From Liolophura sinensis (lineage: Eukaryota > Mollusca > Polyplacophora > Chitonida > Chitonidae), in assembly GCF_032854445.1 (NCBI RefSeq), contig NC_088295.1, positions 62,479,249-62,539,248 on the forward strand: 60,000 nt of DNA. Direction: 5' to 3'. Position numbers and translations under genes: made by a program. Position 1 is the stretch's first letter. Each line of letters begins with the position of its first letter. Under the pieces are notes generated by a model that saw only the letters and a list, made by a program, of their open reading frames with translations, made no database searches and was not told the origin of the DNA. Below, piece after piece: positions 1 to 11,100 of this stretch.

Positions 1-89
1 CTGCATTGTGGACGCGAATAAACCACCGAGGAGTTAACACGGAGAGATGTTTTTGGACTTTTCTGCTGTCCCAAAGTCGATGTGGCTTA

Positions 90-249
90 TTATAGGCCCC
101 AAGATGGCTTCCAAAATAACTGCCAGTCTCTTGGCAACCATAGCCCGGATATTGTTGATTGATGACGTCAGTTGCCATGTAACACCGCTCGGATAACTCC
201 GGAAGACGACGGACATTGCCGAACGACTCGACATGCTGCTTCCGCCAAC
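90..249 (+). promoter_or_regulatory. Putative promoter / 5' leader of the MRPS15 gene
   Basis: The 160 bases before the proposed start codon have motifs often seen at promoters of housekeeping and mitochondrial-ribosome genes: CCAAGATGGC (YY1-like, about 100-109), a perfect palindromic CRE TGACGTCA at 163-170, and an ETS-type CCGGAAG near 191. No TATA box is obvious. Motifs are seen; the promoter role is inferred from the position of exon 1. The transcription start is unknown. Confidence 0.4.
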
Positions 250-463
250 ATGTCGGCAAACTGTGTTAACCATTCTCGCAGTTTGCTAAATAAAATAAGT
301 GTGTTCGGGCGGTATCAATGGAGCCGTTCTTCAGGGACTTCAGCGCTCAGAGACAATATATCACAAATGTGGAGCTGTCGCAGTCTGATGACTAAATCAA
401 TGTGCTTTACCGGAAATCAGCTATGTTTATGCGGGAGGACAGTGCTTCATGAATCGTCTGCAG
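250..463 (+). CDS. MRPS15: MRPS15 exon 1 (candidate presequence exon)
   Basis: First in-frame ATG at 250 with A at -3. The frame runs to a GCAG|gtctgt donor at 463, leaving one nucleotide. That completes a GGT codon with the first two bases of exon 2. The 71 residues are rich in Ser, Arg, Asn and Cys with little acid, as expected for a matrix-targeting sequence. The alternative is that the true first exon lies elsewhere in the 7.4-kb interval; composition and phase are the only evidence. Confidence 0.5.
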
Positions 464-2130
464 GTCTGTCTGTTTGTTTGCCAGTTTAACATATTACATG
501 CTTCATCGAAATCGGTACAAATTAGCTGTCAGAGATATTGGTGGTGTTTAATCAGTATCTATAAGAAATGTGTCAGTAACTCATGCGTCTCGTACATGTA
601 CCACAACTTGGTTACATCAAAATTAAACAAACAAAAAAAACAGTATTAACTAGAATGGATCTGCGAATAGCAGATCCTAGGCCGGGATCCCGGATCGGAT
701 CGATGACGTTTTCCCCAACCAATAATACACGGCTCTTGTAACAGCAGGTTTATGTAAATGTGCCGAATTTGGTAAACCTGCCTTAGGAATTCTTTGAAAA
801 CGTGCATGTCCTGTGTTTGTTGACACAGATCAAAGAGTTTTAGCACACATAGACTACATGTGTAACGCTTTGCACTCAGTGATTTTCAGCTTTACAGTTG
901 TAACGGTTATCTCTCACCAGACCTCCAAATATGGTGAAAAATTCCGCTTATTTCGCTATTTGATGGCAATATTCGGAAAAACTGTACGTCGCCATCAAGA
1001 AATATTTCCAAATTGATGATCAGGACGTCAAACTACTTCCGGTGACATGCTTACAATGTTCGTGTGTTCATCTTAGTCGCAAATGCATTTAAAATGCATC
1101 ATATAACATGGGAACGTCAAAGTGCCAAACATAGCCAATCGGCCTTTGGACAATTTTTCAAGACCTCCAACTCCCACATTTATTATGACAGTTCAACGAT
1201 TTTCCGCACGCCTACTGCACCCATATAGCCCTTTGCACTCAGTCATTTTCAGCTCCACAGCTGCAGCAGTTTTGTGTCACGTGACTTCCAAACACGGGCG
1301 AAAATTACACTTTTTCGCACTTTCATAGCAATTGGCGACAAAACCGTGCGTCGAAGAAAAAAAAATACTACACTCGTGATCAGAACATCGAACTACGCCT
1401 AACAGCCAACTTAAAACGTTAAAGTTGACAACATTTTCATCGCTGTCCAAATTGGCTAAGCTGGGATCGAACTCTGATATGACTGACAGGCGTCAGTCAT
1501 GTCAGTTGTAGATAGATGTTGCTGTTGTAGATAGATCTCTACGCCATCTAATAGAGTACTGGAGTTAGATGGGAACTGGAATCAATGTCATCCTACAACC
1601 GTTTGGGGAGATCACGGACAGTGTAACCGAAAGCATCAGGTCAAATACTATAAACCCAGTCCAGTCCCCATCTAACTCCATGTTAAAGCAATAGGATTCC
1701 CATCTTTTTATAAGCGAAAAACAGTGTTGTCATTTAAACGCTTCTAGCGAGAAAACTATTTATCGGAGCTCAAATCCATTGACGACTGATCGAAAGAGCA
1801 TGTCTTGAGCTACAATTTCGTGCAGGTTGCACATTTCTAGCTTCTATTGTTCTCGATTAAAACGCCATTGAAATTACGTAACTTTTTTCAGTTTTTTGCT
1901 CATATCTCAAAAAGTTACACAGATATGCAAAAAATATAACCAGATTCAGAATCAGCAGATCAAGATACATCAGAATGCGTTAAGAACAATTGAACTTTAA
2001 GAAGTTTTTGTGTCGTCACAAATTCGACCAATAGCGAGCTTCCAGAGTTTTGACCGGAAGTGAACTATTTTCTCAAACTTTAAAGAATTCGTAACCTACT
2101 AGCTGCATGTCAAATTTGAAATCGATCGGT

Positions 2131-2161
<31 letters not shown>

Positions 2162-5100
2162 GTTTTACACAAAATCCAATATGGCGACCGAACCACGTGA
2201 CATGAAAAAAAAATTGAGAATTTATCCCTGGAAAATCTCCGCCAGAATTTGTGTGCAAAATTTCAGACCTCTATGTTGAACAGTAAAAAAGTTTCCTTGC
2301 TAACAAAGTCGGTGAAAAAAAAATAATAATAATAATAAGAAAAAACAGAACGATTACAATAGGGATCCCGTTCCGGAAGAACGGGATCCCTAAATATCCT
2401 CAAGTGAAAATCGTTTTCGTTTGATTTGAAGTCTGCACATTTCTGTGCTGTAGTATGATTTGTGCATATGATGATGCACAAACGTGTCATTTGTGGTCAC
2501 AACTAACGTTCAGATTTTCACCCCTTTAAGAAATGCAGTGTATTTTCGATATTGATAATGCATGACAGTTTTTTCTACACTTTTTGCAGGTAGGTTTGAA
2601 TAAAATTCTTGTGAACTTAACGTAATAGAAAAGCAAATGTGGCTGTAAATACCTGTTTTAGAACCAGAGAAAGGTTGGTGTGATGTCATTGGTGATGTGT
2701 GTTATCAGTATAGTCAATAAAGCCCACTTTACAGACAAAACATTTGATTTGAATTAATTAAGTGAATCTGAAAAACATATGTGAAGGTATTTTCAGAAGC
2801 AGTTTTTAGGGTCTTTCTACTGATGGTTAATACTTCATTTTTCTGTTTTCTTTCCCAGTAAGACAAGCAGCTCTCACAGCTAGATATATTAAAACTGAAC
2901 TTTCCTCATTCTTTAATCCAAACACCATCGAGCTGGTGGAGTTTAGTTTGGGATATGTGTGTAGGCGTGTCATATCTCCACTTTATGTCTAACTGTTGTT
3001 CATTTGCATGTGCCCACTAATTATGGTCTGTGATGCACTGGCATGGCACATGTGACTCAGCTAGCAATAATCGGATATATTATTATATTCTAATTATTGA
3101 ACTTTGCTGTCTACAGGCCACCTGACTGTCACACGTATGGTGTTGTGACATATTTGTCATTTTTCAGGCTGCCTATAGATTCCATTGATAAGACAATTTG
3201 TCTCCAAAATTCTTCAGTATCCTGCAGAGCAGCTGAACTAATTAACATTAACCCTCTTTAAGAAGTCGTTAGTTCATGAATACCCTTTATGTTTTGTGTT
3301 GGTGGAGTGATTCTGACTCCCTCTGTCACTAACAATGTAGAGAATCTGGATTACAGAGGAAAATTCTGGTCTAGATCTACGACTCTGTTGATAGGCCAGT
3401 ATGTTTTTGTTTGGACTTGTCCTCTGAACTAATCAGACCTGATATGGAGCAGTAGATGAGATCTTAAGTGGGCTGGTTTCCTTGTCAACAGATATATTAC
3501 ATCCTGATGTGTATATAGTTTACATTACCCCTAGGCTATGGTATTGTGTTCGTATAATTGCACAGGTTTTGGTTGCTAGAACTTAAGTGCACATGTATAC
3601 AGTTGCAGTTTTATGTGTCATCATTATTTTGTCTAAGCCTGGCCTTACGTGGCAACATCTGTGAGCAACCTGCGGATGGTGGTGGGTTTCCTCTCACTAA
3701 AACGATGGCCACCAGCCTATAAGGGACATGATCTTGGGTACAGCGTAAAACACTAGCCAAATAAATAAATTTCTGTCTATGGGTCATTCCATGTGAAATC
3801 ACCAACAGCCTCCCAGGTGACTATCTCTAATACTCCTGAAGTTTGAACTCAACGTACGAACACATGTCTGATAAACACCTGCAAAATCTTAGATTATAAC
3901 TCCCAACAGTTTTAAAGTTGTGCCCTTTTAAAGCAATAGGACTGCCCCTTTTTCTTGCACTAGTGGATGACTTTTAAGCTTTTTCACGTTTTCAGACGGC
4001 AATATTATACCTCAGTATAATATATCAGTACCATGTGCGTTGGCTGTATCTAAAATATGTGTTTACAAAATAGACCCATTTGTACACATGCATGTATATC
4101 CAAGGCTGTAGCTATCCCTTCTTATTTTTAAATATCAAAATACCTCTGTTTAAGTCTACCATTTTTCACACACCATCTATGTCATTGATGCTTCAGTAAT
4201 TGCCCTTCTCTCCCATTTTGGTGGACAGATTTAAACTGGATTACTATTGACTATTCTTATGCAATGTTTGTGCCTCACTGTCAAAAGTGAACACTTTGTA
4301 TTTCACATTTCACTTTAGTTTTTTTAAGTTAGAGAAAGAATTTTTGTGACCAAGCTGACAGTTCTGCACTATAGCTGTAAGAACATAAATTTTAAAATTT
4401 TGAGTTGGAGCCCACATGGTGAAATCCCACCTTGAATATTGGAAACTGTTGAGACAACCATTCACAAATCATTGAAAAAACTCTTTACAATTTATGCATG
4501 TAACTGGTTTTATCTGTATAGGCTTTCACTTTTTGCCTCAAAATTCAGAACTTCATAATTTTTACATGTAACTGGTTTTATCTGTATAGGCTTTCACTTT
4601 TTGCCTCCAAATTCAAAACTGAATGAAAAGTAATTTTAAGCAATCTATAAAATGACAAATATGTCTATTATAAAAGATATGACTTACTTTCCAATGTGTA
4701 TAGTTACCAAATGGCATGCATAAAAAATTGAACCTTGTATGTAAAAGCAATGCTTAGATATTGCCATGAGAAAGCGTGAAAAAAGATCAAAAGTCATCCA
4801 CGAGTGGAAAAGGTAGGTGCACTCTCCCTCTAGTGGGGTAAACTGGCAGAGGGGGGAACTGGGACACCTCTCAGAATTCATTTGTCTTTAAGCCAGTTAG
4901 ATTCCAGATGCCTTGTTTCTGCGAGCCTTCATCCTCCCTTTTCCACCTGATGACGTCAAGTCACATGGAGCTCTGATGTAAGTGTTAGGGCAATAAGTTG
5001 AATTTTGTCCCCCAAATTTTTTTTTTTTTTTTTTTTTAGCTTACTTCATAAATATACCTGAGTGCTTGATTAACGAAACAAAAATCGATTTTAAATAATG

Positions 5101-8100
5101 TATGGCCAATGTTGGACAGTCTGCAGTGATAGCAGAATGTTCATGTGCAGGGTCAGTGAGCTATCTCTGATTAAGTTTATGCTGATTGGGTGGGGTGAAC
5201 TGGGACAGTGTATCCCAATTCTCCCCTTATGTGGTTAACATAAAGGTCATTTCTAAAATTGAATTATATTTTTTCAATTTCAGTTCTTGCTGCTACAATG
5301 CCAATGAAATATACTAGAAAAACTGTAACTTGACTTGTTCCTCATGAAGGAATGAGGAAGATCTATTCAAAAGGTGGCTAAGCAAAAGGGAATTTCAAAA
5401 AGTGTTCTTCAGCTTTACATGAAAAAATGTGAAGAAAACAAAAATGCTATTCTCTCGCCGCGTTACTTTCACAGTCAAGTATTCAGTATTGCACAGGAAC
5501 ATGCCCTTGTAGATTACTTTAAATGTGCCTCCAAAATGTTCCATGGTCTTACCCCAATGCAAACATGACAGCTCGCATTTGAAATGGTGGACAAAAGCAA
5601 AATTGCAATGACCAATGCATGGAAAATAAACAAATTAACTGGCAATGATTGCCTAAGGGCATTCACGAAGAGAGACACTTCCCTAGCATTGAGGAGTCCT
5701 GAAGCTACAGGTGGGAAATTGTTTTGAGGAAGTTATAAAAACAACAGCAATAGGTGGACAAAGGATATATAACTTGGACAAAACTGGACTTGCATTGCGA
5801 AAGGTAATGAAAGTGATAAGTACCAAGGGATTAATTGTTTAATGCAGAAGCTACATGTATAGTTGGATGATGGAAAATCCAGGGAAGACCATAACCATAA
5901 ACATCATAGCTAGTTTTTAAAGCCACTGGCACTTGGCCATTTGACCCTCACACATTCACTGGTGAGGAGTTAGATTGATTTTGAATGGCTGGATATACAA
6001 TAGATTTTTTGACAGTCAGAGTGAAAAGCACAAATAAAAGCAAAGATGGTCTTATTTTCTCATTCATTTTGGATGTCTGGAAATTTGACAGCTACGAAAG
6101 CAAAATCTCAGGAAAGGTGCTATAATAAAATTATTACATGTAATTCAGCATTTATTTTTGTTTGTTAGGATGTTATTTGTTTTCAAGAAATTAATAACAG
6201 TATTAGAACATCTTCGGACATATCATTTAATTCCAGGGAATTTTCTATTCTCAAGGGCTTATTTGCATGCCAGATATGTCATAGTGATGATTAGAAACTT
6301 CAGTGATCTAGACCTGAGTACAGTGTGCTTGAGTAAATTTGACAGATGTTGGTTCCGTGCCTTGTCCCTTGTCACCCAGCATCATCCCATTTAACTCGTG
6401 TGCTGTCCCAGTTGGCCCTGTGTTGCCCCAGTTCACCCCATATTTTGGATGATTTGTGTTAGGTCTGGTATTAAACCAGACTAAAATGGTGCGCTGTGTA
6501 CGACTATGTAAGTAATCCGTTGCCAGTTGCCAGTAATCCGTTGCCAGTTGCCATATCATACAGAGTTATGATGACGTAGCGCCCTGCTTCTCCACAGTCT
6601 ATCCTACTGGACTTCTAGCAACCAAAACATATGCAATTATGCAAACACAATAGCCTGAAATGTAAATACATCAAGAAGTACAGCGTAATCTATCTTTCAT
6701 CCAGGAAACCAGCCCAGACTTATTTGTTTAATATCTCATAATATCCCGGTCGACCAGGAAGTATTCCAGATATTGAGTGATTTCGGTTCAGAATGACCTG
6801 TAGGTCAAATTAAGGTACATGTACTCATAAACCTAAAGGTACCCATGTAGTGTTACAATTAGAGTCTTAATATATCAAATACTTACACATGTAAAACTCT
6901 TTCAAAAATCCTTGTCAGCATATATCATGTTAAGGTCTCTGACTGCTGACTGTGTATGTGATATGTCAGGCATTAGGTCAGATGCACTGGTTACTTCCAG
7001 GCTTTGTTCATGGTTCTGTACCTATACAATGGATGTAGGCGCATGAATGCAATAGTCTTGGGGCCCCGCGCTGTGCCAGGTTTCCTTCAACCATGAATCT
7101 AGCCACCACTGTACAAGTGAAATAAACACCAATGAAATGAATAAATGGAACATTCTAATTTCTTGAATCTGGCATTCTTTTAATTCAAAATAAGTGAAAA
7201 TTTATTGAACTCCAAACAATTAATCAATAAATCAATCTTAACATTTAAGGTCCAGCAATTTCCAATGGATATTTGGAACAGAGACGCTACAGGAAACAAC
7301 CAGTTGTTTACACAAAGGAACTTAATTTCGATTATTCTGGTAAGTTTTGTAGTGTTATTACATGTACTTCATTGTTTCTATTGGTACAGTTTCCCTGTTA
7401 ATGGGATACAAAATTGCGACTGATTGGCTGACAGTGAAGATTTCCAAGGTTAAAGCCTTCAGCCTTGGTGTCTCACACCAAGCCAATCAGTGGCCATTCT
7501 GTTTCCCGTAAATATTGCAACCGTTTTGTATATTTATAAGCCAAAAAAAAACCTCCCTGTTTGAACCCTCTGCCCTAGCTACATGCATTTATCATCACTA
7601 TTTCTGCCCAGGCGTACAAGGGGAAATCTCACCATGCTGCCAGCAAGGTTTATCCTCCACTATAGGCTTCATAATTTTTTAAAGTAATAATTAATTACGA
7701 GAGATGAGATGATGTTGAACATAATCGTCGCTGACATGATTAAATGGTGATGAGAAATGTAGGCATGGGAAGAAAAGACTATGGTTTTGAAAAGCGACAT
7801 TTCAAACATGTGTTTCATGAGAAAAACTATGAATCTGTCAACTCTGCCTTTGTCTTTCAGGTGACCTAAAGAAGGTACCTGCAGTGGATCCTAAAGAATA
7901 TCTTTATAAGTACAGAAATGTTCCTCAGGTGGAAAAGTAAGGTTATAGCTCTCAGAAGAGCATGTTTAGTGGAAACATTTAAAATAAATAAAAAGGAATT
8001 GATGAGATATGTACAACACGCTGATTACAGTATTTAACCTAATGTTTTGGCTGTAACAAAGTTATTCATTGGGAGTTCTGTTGATCTTAATAATGTGTAT

Positions 8101-11100
8101 TCAGGCATTGTGGCGTTATTTGTCTCCACTAATATGCTTGCCAGGCGAATTTTTAGGACAAATGCTGCACATTATCATAATGACCAAATCAGTAATATTG
8201 AATGAATCTGTGAAGGGATCAGTGATCTAGGCTAATTCTTTCTCCTTAATGAACCTACATTTTGAGCAGATTTGCCTTGCACTGTGTATTGAAAATCTCT
8301 ACCCACTTTCTCACTCATTTAGTGATTATTGTATTGTTCAAGCTAGTGCGTCTAATTTAAATTGGCTGTTTTCTGAAAAATACTTGTCTTCAGCAGTAAT
8401 GAGTCATGTGAAATTTAAATTTCAGTGTACCTGAGGCTGTGAAGAAGCTGCTTAGTCTGGAGTTTGCTGACAAGGTAAATCACCAATGTTCAGGTGATGA
8501 ATCCGTTATTATGCACCCAACAGTGGCCTCTGTGGCTCAGTTGGTTAGCGCGCTAGCGCAACGTAATGACCCAGGAGCCTCTCACCAATGCAGTCGCTGT
8601 GAGTTCAAGTCCAGCTTATGCTGGCTTCCTCTCTGGCCGTAAGTGAGAAGGTCTGGCAGCAAACTGCGAATGGTCATGGGTTTCCACCCACCATAATGCT
8701 GGCCGCCGTCATATAAGTGAAATATTCTTGAGTACGGCGTAAAACACCAATCAAATCAAATCAAATCAAATTATGCACCCGTCAGCAATGACAGATGACC
8801 ATTGCCATCTGTGCTTACATAAACTTGTTGTCATTACTACTAAATCTACAAAACTGCTAAAGTTACCAAATTTCTTTATCACCACACTGTTGAAAACAAG
8901 GCCCATCACTTTGAAATTTACTTAGTTATGCGCCTTTTTGTAGGGTATTGATGTTTTATGTGTATGCTGTATTTGAAGAGCTGAAAATATAAAAATTATG
9001 CAAATATCCAATCAAATTTGTTGGTGATATCCAGAGAGATGCTTCTTAATTACGATAATATTTATGAACATAGATGAAACATGATGAAAATTCACGTTGA
9101 ACACATTTAATAGCTGAAAAGGCCAAATTCTAGCATGAAGATATTTATTAAACATTCGTTACATCCTAATATAGGACATTATTATGGAGAGACAATGTAT
9201 ACCAAGAGGTAATCCCATATCCACCAGACAAAACTTTTTCAAATGTTTTCTTGTCATTATGGAAAAATTGAAAAAAAAATATTTAAGACCACATTTATGG
9301 CTAACTTTTCAAACTCTTTCATCTCAACTTCATGTAATGTTTATGTTTTCTCCATCTTTATAGAGTTTGGAATAGGATGATCATTCAAGTTTCAATCATT
9401 TATTCTGTGATCCCATGGAACTGAACATGTTCCAAAAACAGGTTGTCAGTTTAATTTTCTGTGTCATTGATTGCCAGGAAGATTTTGTATTCAGAACATC
9501 TATTCTGGCCCATGACCGCCGTCGTATAAGTGAAATATTCTTGAGTACAGCGTAAAACATCAATCAAATAAATAAGTAAATCACACTCAAAAAATAATGC
9601 TGTTCACTTTTAAAGCACCTGTCACAAAGTGTTGTGTGTGATAATGAAATGTTTCACAATATTTGTTACAATATTTTCTCATTTTCCCAGGATGCAAGGA
9701 AGAAACATAGGAAGTATGATATTATCAGACACATTGATACCCACCTAGATGGAGATGTTGACAAAGAAAAAATAAGTGAGTGGCTTTTGAATTAGTTGTT
9801 CAGGTTTGTTGATAGCGCATTAATATTATTGCATTGAACATATTTGGGAAAGGAGTAGAGTTGAAAAAGATTTACTGATGCATGAAATAATATTCACAGT
9901 CGTAGTCATTGTGTATCACAGTCCACATGCATGTCTTCACTCTGGAATGCATTACTTGCGATCAAGGGAGGTAATCCTTACAGACATACTCATAAAATAT
10001 TTCACTCATTCCCCCCAACTTGGTGTAAAAGGTTGATGAATTGCCCTAGACAACTTTTTCCCTTATAATCTTTGAAGGGTAATCTTAAGTGCTGTATATC
10101 AGTTGTGCCTCTGTCTTTAAGTTGTCATTCAAAAATTACAGAGGTATACATGCAGAAAAAAACTGCTTTTGGTGACGTGAAACATTTTATTGCATTTACT
10201 CTTTTATAATGGTTCCTGCACATATAACCTCAAAGGATACGTAGATGAAGTTTTATTTGCATGTTCTGTAAACAAATGATTAATGGTTTGTGTCAAAAGG
10301 CCTGTTAATTTGTGGTATTCGCTCTTTGTTCACTAGTTCATTATACTGTCTACTTGTTTCTGTCAGTTGCCAGATGGACGCTGGAAATCCGAAACCAGAT
10401 AAAGCACTGCACTGTGTATTGTGGGGTAAGGCATCTGACGGTTTAAATACACTGCAATAGTTAAGGCAAGCAGTGCAGATTATCCTAATCTTTATCATTT
10501 CATCTTGCTTTTAACACAAAGATTTTGACAATGAAGTAGCTCAAGTAAGTATTTTTCAGTACAACATGAAGCTTCAATCCTTGTCCTCCAGTTTTCCCCA
10601 CTCATTCATGTGTTTTAACTAAAGTTGTTCATAAAGTTAATCCCGTATGTGGGAAGGTCTGCCAGCAACCTGCAGATGATCATGGGTTTCCCCCAGGCTC
10701 TGCCAGGTTTCTTCCCACCATAATGCTGGCCGGCATCATATAAGTGAAATATTCCTGAGTACGGCGTAAAACACCAATCAGATAAATAAATTAATAAATC
10801 ATAAAGTTAATCAGTGCATTTCTATTTTGTGCATTTTGATTTGTTCAAACAGCTGTTTGTTTGATTGCATTTATTGTAGGATAAAAAAGGCAAGGTGAAT
10901 TTGATTGAGAAAATAGCAGCCAGGAAAAAACAACTGAAGTTTCTGCGGAGGTTAGATTTCGAACGTTTCCACTGGTTACTCAATGAGCTGAAGATACGGT
11001 ATACTCCCTTCCCTCTTTACTCTGTGCGCATTACAAAGCGTTACAAACGGAAGCAAGAAGTCAGAAAGCAGGCCCGAGAATTATGGAACAGCAAAATGGA

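Larger units (their letters stand above)
464..7860 (+). other. MRPS15 intron 1, a 7.4-kb repeat-filled interval
   Basis: Holds no other host gene that I can support. It contains a diverged direct duplication (868-1400), two inverted-repeat elements (1560-1680 and 7403-7507), a strong hairpin (2361-2391), a tandem duplication at 4497-4620, the Tigger-like transposon (4833-6440), a 21-bp duplication (6511-6552) and SINE fragments. The rest, including 2392-3620 and 6553-7060, is AT-rich DNA without recognisable content. Confidence 0.5.

Noticed and set aside
172-249. N-terminal extension of the MRPS15 exon 1 frame back to 172
   Set aside because: The frame has no ATG before 250; position 172 is TTG. 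The ATG at 250 is the first usable start.
10522-10543. Possible extra MRPS15 micro-exon (reads FDNEVAQ before GTAAGT)
   Set aside because: Including it between exons 5 and 6 brings an in-frame stop (phase 0 join gives TAG), and its acceptor is weak.
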